In this document: in pieces, positions 15,602 through 23,351 of the stretch
Position numbering within the stretch: the stretch's first letter is position 1
Layout: each line of letters begins with the position of its first letter
Source of the DNA: Gammaproteobacteria bacterium
GTDB taxonomy: Bacteria; Pseudomonadota; Gammaproteobacteria; Pseudomonadales; Azotimanducaceae
NCBI GenBank assembly: GCA_030428905.1
Contig: JAUIED010000024.1
Location: 1-41,159, forward strand
Reading direction: 5' to 3'
Length of the DNA stretch: 41,159 nucleotides
Position numbers and translations under genes: made by a program
Notes under the pieces: generated by a model
What the model was told of the DNA's origin: nothing
Databases searched by the model: none
The model's input: the letters and a program-made list of their open reading frames with translations, nothing else

Positions 15602-16453
15602 TCAGGCGATCCGCCTGACCTTTTCCTCCACAAGGTGCTCGTTGGCGAAGGTGACGTACTCGCCTTCCGGGGTGAGCAGTTCCGTCTTCAGGGGGGTGAC
15701 CTGGGTAACCGTGCCACGAATATCGCCCACGATCAGCTCATCCCCTTCGCGGTAGAGCTCGCGTACGTAGGTACCTGCCAGAACATTAGCGGCAACCTTT
15801 CGGGAGCCTATGCCGAACGACAGCGCGGCGGCTGCACCCAGCGATATGAGAACGATGGAGATGACCTGTCCGAGGATGTCGGTCTCGAGCTCCAGCTGCC
15901 CAACAGCGAGCGTCAGCACGATCACGAACAGCAGACCGTAGGCGCTGCGGCCCAGCGCGACGGCGCTGTCGATTCCTACACTCTGTGCCGCGTTGGTGAC
16001 CAGGTCCCGTACGATCTGCGCGACGTAGAGTCCTGCGAGGAGGATGAAAACCGCGCCGAGCACTTTGGGCAGGTACTGGACCATGGTTTCAATGGTGCCG
16101 GACACGCGCGTGAGTCCGAGGGTTTCCGTGGCGGACACGAGAAAGGCGAGCATGAGTATCCAGAACACCAGCCCGCTTACGAGTCGGCTGGCCTGCGTAT
16201 CGATGCCGGCGCGGCGTAGCGCTCCAGCAACGCCCAGACGCTCACTAAGCGCGTCCAGCTTCAAGAAATTCAGCAGGCGCTGGAGAAAGGCGGCCAGGAG
16301 CCGGGAGGCTACATAGCCGACGATGAGGATCAGCAGGAATCCGAGGAGGTTTGGCACGAAGGCGGCAAGCTTTCCCCACAAGACTGTGGTGGCGGCCAAC
16401 AGGGACTCGCCCCAGGCGCTGATCGCGGACGCAGAATCTGTCGGCGCACTCAT
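15602..16453 (-). CDS. MscS-like channel with conserved TM-helix repeats (third of three)
   Basis: 283 aa. Paired transmembrane segments of the TM_helix type (PF05552) are visible: FVPNLLGFLLILIVGYVASR and YLPKVLGAVFILLAGLYVAQ, with more hydrophobic helices up to about residue 220. A short beta domain follows (YREGDELIVGDIRGTVTQVT and TPEGEYVTFANEHLVEEKV), corresponding to the MscS beta domain. It is a putative small channel or a sensor of membrane tension. Start and upstream stop overlap as ATGA with the 76-aa gene; 34 bp separate it from the sigma gene downstream. The position directly ahead of the sigma gene suggests sensing or co-regulation. Confidence 0.85.
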   Translation of the reverse strand: MSAPTDSASAISAWGESLLAATTVLWGKLAAFVPNLLGFLLILIVGYVASRLLAAFLQRLLNFLKLDALSERLGVAGALRRAGIDTQASRLVSGLVFWILMLAFLVSATETLGLTRVSGTIETMVQYLPKVLGAVFILLAGLYVAQIVRDLVTNAAQSVGIDSAVALGRSAYGLLFVIVLTLAVGQLELETDILGQVISIVLISLGAAAALSFGIGSRKVAANVLAGTYVRELYREGDELIVGDIRGTVTQVTPLKTELLTPEGEYVTFANEHLVEEKVRRIA

Positions 16454-16680
16454 CGTGCGTGTTCCGCTGGAGGCCGCTTGTGCAGATGTGCAAGCAGGCT
16501 CAGGAGCACGCTGAGCATGCGCGCAAAGCCGAAGGTGGCGAGGTCGCGTACGCCGACCTGGTGCCGCCCGCGGCGCATCACCTGGTCGACCTGCACGTCG
16601 ATGTCGCTGGTGTCATCCGTTGGTAGGCTCTCCCGGAGTCGGCGCTCCAGAGAGTGGATGTTCTCGTTTTCGTCTGCCAT
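16450..16680 (-). CDS. Small 76-aa protein, first gene of the sigma operon
   Basis: No family recognised. The N-terminal half is charged (LERRLRESLPTDDTSDID and VDQVMRRGRHQVG); residues about 45-64 (LATFGFARMLSVLLSLLAHL) form one hydrophobic or amphipathic segment, followed by a short basic tail. It could be a single-pass or peripheral membrane protein with its N-terminus in the cytoplasm. It overlaps the MscS-like gene by ATGA, and promoter P5 lies 80 nt upstream. Being first in an operon with an ECF sigma factor and no other anti-sigma candidate, it could modulate the sigma factor or the channel; that is speculation from position only. Confidence 0.6.
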   Translation of the reverse strand: MADENENIHSLERRLRESLPTDDTSDIDVQVDQVMRRGRHQVGVRDLATFGFARMLSVLLSLLAHLHKRPPAEHAR

Positions 16681-16760
16681 TGCGTCTCTCTACTATGCTG
16701 CTTCAAATACTCCGACCCACCAGGCGCATCCCTGCGCGGGTTTCTCCTCGGCAATGGGCA

Positions 16761-16790
16761 TTAGACCCCGACCGGCAGGCTGGAGTCACA
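16761..16790 (-). promoter_or_regulatory. Predicted ECF-sigma promoter P5 (sigma-factor operon)
   Basis: Minus strand: ATGTGACT (-35 core 16790-16784), 17-nt spacer, GTCTAA (-10, 16766-16761). The first start codon is 80 nt downstream. It drives the operon that contains the sigma gene itself, which implies positive autoregulation. Confidence 0.75.
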
Positions 16791-16809
16791 TACTCGGGTT
16801 GTGCTCGGA

Positions 16810-16839
16810 TGTGACTTTTTCTGATGTACTGTGGTCATA
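16810..16839 (+). promoter_or_regulatory. Predicted ECF-sigma promoter P6 (MFS-tamA-tamB)
   Basis: Plus strand: ATGTGACT (-35 core 16810-16816), 17-nt spacer, GTCATA (-10, 16834-16839), 22 nt before GTG at 16862. Divergent from P5; the two -35 octamers form an inverted repeat 17 nt apart. Confidence 0.75.
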
Positions 16840-16861
16840 GGGGAATACCCGGCCGATCCTC

Positions 16862-18415
16862 GTGTCCCTGCGGGATAGGCTCTACACTCACGCTCCCGCA
16901 GCACAAGAAGTACCGGTGGAAGCGACCGACCAGACATCAGACGCACTCGCACGCAGCGAAAAGTGGATCGTGCGCAACGGTGTGGGCATCCAGGCCATGG
17001 AAACCCTCGCGGTTGGTGCATTTCTCACGGCGCTTGCCGTGGAGCTTGGTGCCTCCAACGCGGTTATCGGCGCGCTTGCGGCTGTTCCGCATCTGGCGCA
17101 GCTCGCCCAGCTACCAGCGGTCTACACGGTAGATCGTTTGCGCACCCGAAAACGCATCTACCTGGTCAGCGGCTGGGTGGCGCGTCCCATGCTGCTGGTC
17201 ATTGCGGCATCGGCCTGGTTTCTGGAAGGCAACGTGGCGTTGCTGGTGATACTCGTGGCATTCACCGTGCGCTACGTGGCGGGCGCGTTTCTGAGTTGCT
17301 CGTGGAACTCGTGGATTCGGGATCTCGTGCCGGATCGACAGATGGGCCGGGTGTTTTCAGGGCGCCAGCGCAGCATGATTGCGGTGGGGATGGTGCTTAG
17401 CCTCCTGGCGGCAGGCCTGGTGGACGCCTGGAAGACGTGGGCGCCATACCCGGTGACCATTGCCTACGGCATTGTTTACTGTCTCGCGTTCCTGGGTGGC
17501 GCTTATGCTGTGCTTGCCGCGCGGCGCATCGTCGAGCCGCCGATGGCGCCCCACGACCCGCAACCGTTGCTCACGCGCCTGCGCAGTCCCTTTCGCCACA
17601 AAAACTACAAGCGCCTGATCCGCTTCCTGGCGAGCTGGAACTTTGCCATCAATCTGGCTGCACCGTTTTTTACCGTGCACATGCTCAAACGCATGGAGCT
17701 GGATCTGATCTGGGTAATCGGCTTTGCAACGCTCAGTCAGGCCGCGGCTTACCTGACCGTAACCAACTGGGGGCGTATTGCCGATCACTCCACCAACAAG
17801 GCTGTCCTGCGGGTGTGTGGCACGATGTTCGTGGCGGCGATCTTTGCCTGGACCTTCACCACGATGCCCGATATGCATGCGGGCACCGTACCGCTGTTGA
17901 TCGTCATTCACATCGCCACAGGTATCGCCAGCGCCGGCGTGAATCTGGCCGGTGGCAACATCGCCATGAAGCTGGCGCCCCAGGGCAATGCCACTCCTTT
18001 TCTGGCCGCCGGGTCCATGGTGAATGCGTTGGCGGCGGGTAGTGCTGCGCTCATCGGCGGCGTGACAGCCGATCTCTTCGCCACGTGGGAGCTGTCGTTC
18101 ACGCTGCACTGGGCAAGCGCCAGCAATGAAATTGCCCTGGAGGCCATGCATTTTTCTCATTGGGACTTTTTCTTCCTCTTCGCCACGCTGGTGGGGATCT
18201 ATGCCCTGCACCGGTTGACCCTGGTGGAGGAAGACGGTGAGGTGGAGGATGCGCGGATTGTGCAGACCTTCGTAAGTTCCGCTCGGCAGAGCTTGCGCAA
18301 TCTCAGCACCGTGGCGGGTCTGCGCGCTGCTTCGAGTTTTCCGGTGGACGAACTGCTGGATGGCCGACCCACGGAGCCTGAAAGAGAACCACCGGAGTCC
18401 AAACCGAGCGGATGA
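16862..18415 (+). CDS. Major facilitator superfamily transporter
   Basis: 517-aa inner-membrane protein with about twelve hydrophobic segments. Visible MFS features include VPHLAQLAQLPAVYTVDRLR with a basic RTRKR loop between helices 2 and 3, and a mid-protein cytoplasmic loop rich in Arg/Lys (LRSPFRHKNYKRLI). The N-terminal 40 residues and about 80 C-terminal residues are hydrophilic. The substrate is unknown. The start is GTG at 16862, the first after promoter P6; no strong ribosome-binding site is seen. The stop overlaps the tamA start (ATGA), so the three genes form one operon. An MFS gene fused into a tamAB operon suggests a lipid or envelope-related cargo, but this is inference. Confidence 0.87.
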   Translation: MSLRDRLYTHAPAAQEVPVEATDQTSDALARSEKWIVRNGVGIQAMETLAVGAFLTALAVELGASNAVIGALAAVPHLAQLAQLPAVYTVDRLRTRKRIYLVSGWVARPMLLVIAASAWFLEGNVALLVILVAFTVRYVAGAFLSCSWNSWIRDLVPDRQMGRVFSGRQRSMIAVGMVLSLLAAGLVDAWKTWAPYPVTIAYGIVYCLAFLGGAYAVLAARRIVEPPMAPHDPQPLLTRLRSPFRHKNYKRLIRFLASWNFAINLAAPFFTVHMLKRMELDLIWVIGFATLSQAAAYLTVTNWGRIADHSTNKAVLRVCGTMFVAAIFAWTFTTMPDMHAGTVPLLIVIHIATGIASAGVNLAGGNIAMKLAPQGNATPFLAAGSMVNALAAGSAALIGGVTADLFATWELSFTLHWASASNEIALEAMHFSHWDFFFLFATLVGIYALHRLTLVEEDGEVEDARIVQTFVSSARQSLRNLSTVAGLRAASSFPVDELLDGRPTEPEREPPESKPSG

Positions 18416-20115
18416 GGCACTTCCTGGCGGGGCTGTTGTGCCTGTTGCTGGCCCCCTTTGCGACAGGTGACGTAACCATCGATGGGCTGGAAGGTGACAC
18501 GCGCGCCGTAGTAGAAGCCTACCTCGGCACGGATGTCCCTGCCTGTGATGCGCCTTGGCGCCGCGTGCAGCGGCGCTTTGCTGACGCGGATCGTCGCGTG
18601 CGCGAGGCGCTGGATGCGCTGGGTTACTTTCACGCGGAGATCGAAGCGGCGTTGGCGCGTGACGATGCATGCTGGAACCTGCGGGTGCGTATCAATGCCG
18701 GAGCCCGTGCCGTCGTCAGTGCCGTGGATGTGCAGGTGCTTGGCGCGCTGCTGGCTGATCCTGCGCGTGATGCATTGGTGTTCAGCCGGTTGCCGGAGGC
18801 CGGCCAGCCGTTCGTTCCCGAAACTTACGAGCGCCACAAACGGACGCTGCTCGATCGAGTGGTGGAAGCTGGCTATCTGGATGCGCAGATGACCACCGCG
18901 GTCGTCGAGGTCGAGGCATCTGCCGCGCGCGTCGCATGGGTGCTGGACAGCGGCGTCCGCTACCGGTTCGGCCCGGTAAGCACCGAGCAGACCGTGCTGA
19001 ACGATGCGCTGTTTCGTCGGTACTTGACCGTCGAGGAAGGGCAGGATTACAGCCGCGAAGCGTTGTTGGAGACGTATCGCCGCCTGTTGGGCAGCGACTA
19101 CTACCGTCGCGTTGCTGTTGAGCCGGCCGTTACGGAGCGAGCAGATGGGGTCGTGCCGATTCATGTGGTGGCGGAGGCTGCCAACAAATGGTCGGTGCTG
19201 GGTGGGGCGGGATTTGCCACCGATACCGGTCCTCGTCTGCGCGGGCGCGTGCAGGCCAGGTATCTGGGCGAGCATGGCCACCGCACGTCGTTCGACAGCC
19301 TGTTGAGCCCGGTGCAGGGCTATGTGAGCGCCAGTTATCGCTGGCCTTACGGCGACCCCAGCCACCAGTGGTACTCGCTGGAGAGCAAGCTGGGATACGA
19401 CGACACCGACAGCGCCAATAGCGACACGCTGACGGTCGGCCTGCATCGTTCGCAGCGCCTGGGACGACGCTGGACGCAGACGGTCTCGCTCGATTACCTG
19501 GTGGAGGACTTCGATGTGTCCGCCGAGGAAGGGCGCGCGCAGCTACTGCTGTTTGGCCACAACCTCACGTACACGTCTTCCATCGAGGCACGGCGTCCCA
19601 GGCGCGGCCGAATGCTGTCGCTGGACGTCAAAGTCGGTGCCGAGGCTCTGCTCTCGGACAACGACGTAGCGCAGGTGCGTCTCGGCGCCAAGCAGATTCT
19701 GCCGCTGCCCTGGGATGCCCGGCTCATTCTGCGCGGCCAGCTGGGCTACAGCTGGCAGGATGCGTTTGCGGAGCTGCCGCCAACGCTGCGTTTCTTTGCC
19801 GGTGGCGATAACAGTGTGCGCGGCTACGCGTTGGATGAGTTAGGCCCGGAGGATGCAGCCGGCGACAACAGGGGCGGCAGCCGTCTGGCGGTCGGCTCCG
19901 TGGAGTTCGACGTTCCGGTTCGAGAAAACTGGTCGGCCGCACTGTTTGCAGATACGGGATCGGCATGGGATGACAGCGCCGAGTTCAGCAGCAGTGTCGG
20001 CGTTGGTGTGCGCTGGTACTCGCCCCTTGGTCCCATTCGCCTGGATCTGGCGCACCCTCTCGATGACGACGCCCAACTGGTGCGCCTGCATCTGTCCATC
20101 GGCCCGGATATCTGA
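18412..20115 (+). CDS. tamA: TamA, outer-membrane Omp85-family translocation/assembly protein
   Basis: 567 aa. A signal peptide (MRHFLAGLLCLLLAPFATG) precedes three POTRA-like domains (about residues 20-260) and a C-terminal 16-strand Omp85 barrel. Barrel signatures include FFAGGDNSVRGYALDELGP, the conserved loop-6 VRGY motif, and the terminal GVGVRWYSPLGPIRLDLAHP. TamA works with inner-membrane-anchored TamB in assembling certain outer-membrane proteins and in envelope lipid transport. It overlaps the MFS gene upstream (ATGA) and tamB downstream (TGATG). Predicted to be expressed from P6 with the other envelope genes of the regulon. Confidence 0.93.
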   Translation: MRHFLAGLLCLLLAPFATGDVTIDGLEGDTRAVVEAYLGTDVPACDAPWRRVQRRFADADRRVREALDALGYFHAEIEAALARDDACWNLRVRINAGARAVVSAVDVQVLGALLADPARDALVFSRLPEAGQPFVPETYERHKRTLLDRVVEAGYLDAQMTTAVVEVEASAARVAWVLDSGVRYRFGPVSTEQTVLNDALFRRYLTVEEGQDYSREALLETYRRLLGSDYYRRVAVEPAVTERADGVVPIHVVAEAANKWSVLGGAGFATDTGPRLRGRVQARYLGEHGHRTSFDSLLSPVQGYVSASYRWPYGDPSHQWYSLESKLGYDDTDSANSDTLTVGLHRSQRLGRRWTQTVSLDYLVEDFDVSAEEGRAQLLLFGHNLTYTSSIEARRPRRGRMLSLDVKVGAEALLSDNDVAQVRLGAKQILPLPWDARLILRGQLGYSWQDAFAELPPTLRFFAGGDNSVRGYALDELGPEDAAGDNRGGSRLAVGSVEFDVPVRENWSAALFADTGSAWDDSAEFSSSVGVGVRWYSPLGPIRLDLAHPLDDDAQLVRLHLSIGPDI

Positions 20116-23100
20116 TGCGCGTGCTGAAGTGGGCATTGCTGCTGCTCGCATTTCTGGTGGTGACCGGCATGCTGCTGCTCCTGTGGCTCGTGCGCAGCGA
20201 GCAGGCGAGCCGCTGGGCGGTGGCCTTGCTGGTCGAACAGGTGGATGGTCTTGTCATCGAGGATGTTGCGGGAACCCTGGCTGGAGGCTGGTCGGCCGAA
20301 CGCATAGGTTTCGTGCAGTCCGGGTTGACGCTCGAACTGTCGGGGCTGTCATTGGAGGTCTCAATACTCGGCTTGCTGCTCGACGAGCCGACCCTTCGGG
20401 TTGACTACGTTACGGCGCAAAGCCTCATCATCGAGACCGTTGCAGAATCGACGGCTTCGGAGCCCCCCTGGCGCATTGAATTGCCAACGCTGCCGATCGC
20501 CGTGGAAGTCGATCGCGCCGAAGTTTCGACGATGCTGATCAACGGTGTGCAGCTCGATGCCGCATCGCTTGGCGGTTGCTGGTGCGGCAGCAGCCTGGAT
20601 GTGCGCCAAGCATCCGCCAACGTGCAGGGTGTGAGCCTTGGCGCGCGTGGCCGCGTTGCGCTTGCCAACGACGGATCGATCGCGCTGGAAGGGCGGTGGT
20701 CGAGGGAGCATCTCGACGGTTCCCTGGTGCTGCGTGGGGATCGCCAGCGCGTTGAGCTGGTGCACACCCTCGATGGCATCGGCGATGCATCGCTGCGCAG
20801 CGAGGGCCTGGTGATGTTGCCCGGCACCTGGCCCATGACCTTCGACCTGGCGCACCGCTGGGATGCGCTCGGCGTCGACACCGAAGGTGCGGTGGCTCCC
20901 GAGGAAATGCGCGTGCATGCCCGCAGCCTCTACGAACAACACGATGTGCAGTTGAATGCGGTGGCGCGGCCAGATGGGGAGGGCTGGCAGGTGGAGGCCG
21001 ATGCCAGGGCAGACGGTCCGCTTGCCGACGGTTTCATCGCACAGGCGCGTCTCGCTGGCAGCAGCGCGTTGGAAGTGGACGTGGGGGCGCGGCGGGCAGG
21101 GGCGGATGGTGCAGGGGTGACGAACCCACACCTGTCCGTGGCAGGCAGCCTTGAGGAACTGGATTTCAGGCTCACTGCAGATGGCGTTGATGTTGCGGGA
21201 CGCGTGGAGGGGCTGTCATCCCGCCCGGTGGTGACGCTGCGAGAAGGCGCGATGCTGACAACGCCACTTGGCACGTGGCGCAGCGATGCGCTTGTTACGA
21301 TTGCCCGCGCGGAAGCGGATGCCTGGCGCGTGAGTGCGCATTGCTGGTCCGGTGGTGGAACGGTGTGTGTGGAGCGTGCGCTGGTGGGCGGCCAGCGCAC
21401 GGAGCTTGCGGGTCGACTCATCATTGAGCAACCCCCGCTTCAGGATTTCGGACTGCCGCCGCAGCTCGATGGCCTGGAGCGCGTAGAAGGCCGCTGGCTT
21501 GCTCGCCGTGAGGGGGACTGGTTTGTTAGTGCGCGCGCTTCCGTACTTGGCGTGCGCGTTCGCAATGGTGACCAGCAGCAGTCGTTACCGCCCATCGAGC
21601 TGCAGGCTAAGCTGCAAGGCGAGCGGTGGCATCTGACCCTCGCCAGCGAACAGCCCGATTTGACCGTAAGCGGCGCCTTTAACGGTGGTTTGCAGCCCGC
21701 CAGCGCTCTCGACGGTCAGGTGGACATGGCGGTTGCCGACCTCGCCGCCTGGTCTGCACTGTTCGGTGCGCCGGTGATGATACGCGGGCCGCTGCAGCTC
21801 CACCTTCAGCTCGATGGCACGTTGGATGCCCCGGCCGTGGTGGGTGGTGGCAGCTGGAACGGGACGCTTGATGACCTCCAGGGTGGCCAGCGGTTGGGTG
21901 GCGTGTCTGCAGAGGTGGAATTCAGCGGCCTGCAGTGGCAGGTGCGGGCAGGCGTGGACGATGCTGCGCTCGCGGCGAATCTGGCCCTTCGTGGCGAAGG
22001 CTTCGACCTCAAGGCACCGATCGATGGCCATCTGGCCGTCGAGAGCCGCGACCTGCAGTCGTTGGCCGCGACGATCGAGGCGCTGGACACCCTCGACGGA
22101 ACGGTTGCTGCCGAGATGCAGGTCACAGGCACGCTGGAAGCCCCGCGGTTCGCAGTCTCGGGCAGCGTCGATTCAGCCAGTGTGGTGCTGATCGACCCGC
22201 CGCTGGCCTTCGATGGTATCGCCGTCAACTTCACTGCGGATAACGATGGCTGGCAGGCAGCGGGGGAAGCGCGTCAGTCAGATCGCGAGCAACCGGGACG
22301 GTTCGAATTTCGGGCCGTCGGCTCAGGCTATAGCCGCTCGGCGTCCATCGTCGTGGACGTGGACGCGCAGAAGCTGGCGCTGCAGTCGGAGCTGTGGCAA
22401 CTGCTGGTGGATGGCGATCTTCAGGCGCAGGCGCAGGATGGCAGAATCGAGTTCACAGGCCGTGCTCAGGTGCCCACCGCGCGCATTGCCATCGAGGAGC
22501 TGCCGGCGTCGGTTCCCCGGCCTTCACAGGATGTGGTGGTGGTGGATCGGCCTCCGCCGGAAGCGGCTGCGACCCGCCTGGACGGACGAGTCACGGTGCG
22601 TCTCGGGGAGGATGTGCGGCTGTCGTTACCCGGTTTGCAGGGTAGGCTTACCGGCACGCTTGATGCGGTGGTAAACAACGCCGAGGTTACCGCGCTGCGC
22701 GGAGAGATCGATGTCGTCGAAGGTACGGTCAGCGCAGCCGGTCAGACGTTGGCCGTTCGCAGCGGTCGGGTGCTGTTCAGCGGGCCCCCTGATAAACCCT
22801 ATGTCGACGTGGTTGCCATGCGCACCATCGCCGACCGCCAGCCGTCCATTGATGTCGGTGTGCGGGTGTGGGGCGACGTGGACCGGCTGGAGACATCGGT
22901 GTATTCGGAACCCGCAATGACAGAAACCCGTGCGCTGTCATTTCTCGTGCTCGGTCGGGATTTCAACGAAAGCTCCGAGCTCGACAGTCAGGCGCTGCTC
23001 AACGCGGCGCTGGGTCTTGGCTTGAAACGCTCGACCGGGGTGGTGCAGCAGTTGCAGAGGTCGCTGGGCCTGGATGAGCTTCAGGCCTTGTCCACCGCCC

Positions 23101-23285
23101 AGAATGATGTGGCTATCGTTGCCGGCAAACGCATCACAGACGATCTCTACGTGCGTTATACCTACAACGCCCTGGCCGCGGTGGGTTCGCTCATTCTGCG
23201 ATACCACCTTACCGATCGCTGGCGCCTCGAAGCGACCACTGAGGACGGCAATGCCATGGACCTGCTCTACGAATTCACGCGCTGA
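20115..23285 (+). CDS. tamB: TamB, translocation and assembly module inner-membrane subunit
   Basis: 1056 aa. One N-terminal membrane anchor (ALLLLAFLVVTGMLLLLWLV) is followed by a very long beta-rich periplasmic region and the conserved C-terminal DUF490/TamB domain: VSAAGQTLAVRSGRVLFSGP, SEPAMTETRALSFLVLG, then DLYVRYTYNALAAVGSLI near the end. TamB spans the periplasm and is proposed to move phospholipids or to assist outer-membrane protein assembly with TamA. The start overlaps the tamA stop by one base. The length is somewhat below that of E. coli TamB (about 1259 aa). No frameshift seen. Confidence 0.93.
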   Translation: MRVLKWALLLLAFLVVTGMLLLLWLVRSEQASRWAVALLVEQVDGLVIEDVAGTLAGGWSAERIGFVQSGLTLELSGLSLEVSILGLLLDEPTLRVDYVTAQSLIIETVAESTASEPPWRIELPTLPIAVEVDRAEVSTMLINGVQLDAASLGGCWCGSSLDVRQASANVQGVSLGARGRVALANDGSIALEGRWSREHLDGSLVLRGDRQRVELVHTLDGIGDASLRSEGLVMLPGTWPMTFDLAHRWDALGVDTEGAVAPEEMRVHARSLYEQHDVQLNAVARPDGEGWQVEADARADGPLADGFIAQARLAGSSALEVDVGARRAGADGAGVTNPHLSVAGSLEELDFRLTADGVDVAGRVEGLSSRPVVTLREGAMLTTPLGTWRSDALVTIARAEADAWRVSAHCWSGGGTVCVERALVGGQRTELAGRLIIEQPPLQDFGLPPQLDGLERVEGRWLARREGDWFVSARASVLGVRVRNGDQQQSLPPIELQAKLQGERWHLTLASEQPDLTVSGAFNGGLQPASALDGQVDMAVADLAAWSALFGAPVMIRGPLQLHLQLDGTLDAPAVVGGGSWNGTLDDLQGGQRLGGVSAEVEFSGLQWQVRAGVDDAALAANLALRGEGFDLKAPIDGHLAVESRDLQSLAATIEALDTLDGTVAAEMQVTGTLEAPRFAVSGSVDSASVVLIDPPLAFDGIAVNFTADNDGWQAAGEARQSDREQPGRFEFRAVGSGYSRSASIVVDVDAQKLALQSELWQLLVDGDLQAQAQDGRIEFTGRAQVPTARIAIEELPASVPRPSQDVVVVDRPPPEAAATRLDGRVTVRLGEDVRLSLPGLQGRLTGTLDAVVNNAEVTALRGEIDVVEGTVSAAGQTLAVRSGRVLFSGPPDKPYVDVVAMRTIADRQPSIDVGVRVWGDVDRLETSVYSEPAMTETRALSFLVLGRDFNESSELDSQALLNAALGLGLKRSTGVVQQLQRSLGLDELQALSTAQNDVAIVAGKRITDDLYVRYTYNALAAVGSLILRYHLTDRWRLEATTEDGNAMDLLYEFTR

Positions 23286-23351
23286 GGAACATGCACCGTT
23301 TCGGAAACCTCTGATGGTGCCTGCAATAAGCGGCAGAGATCATGCGATCCC

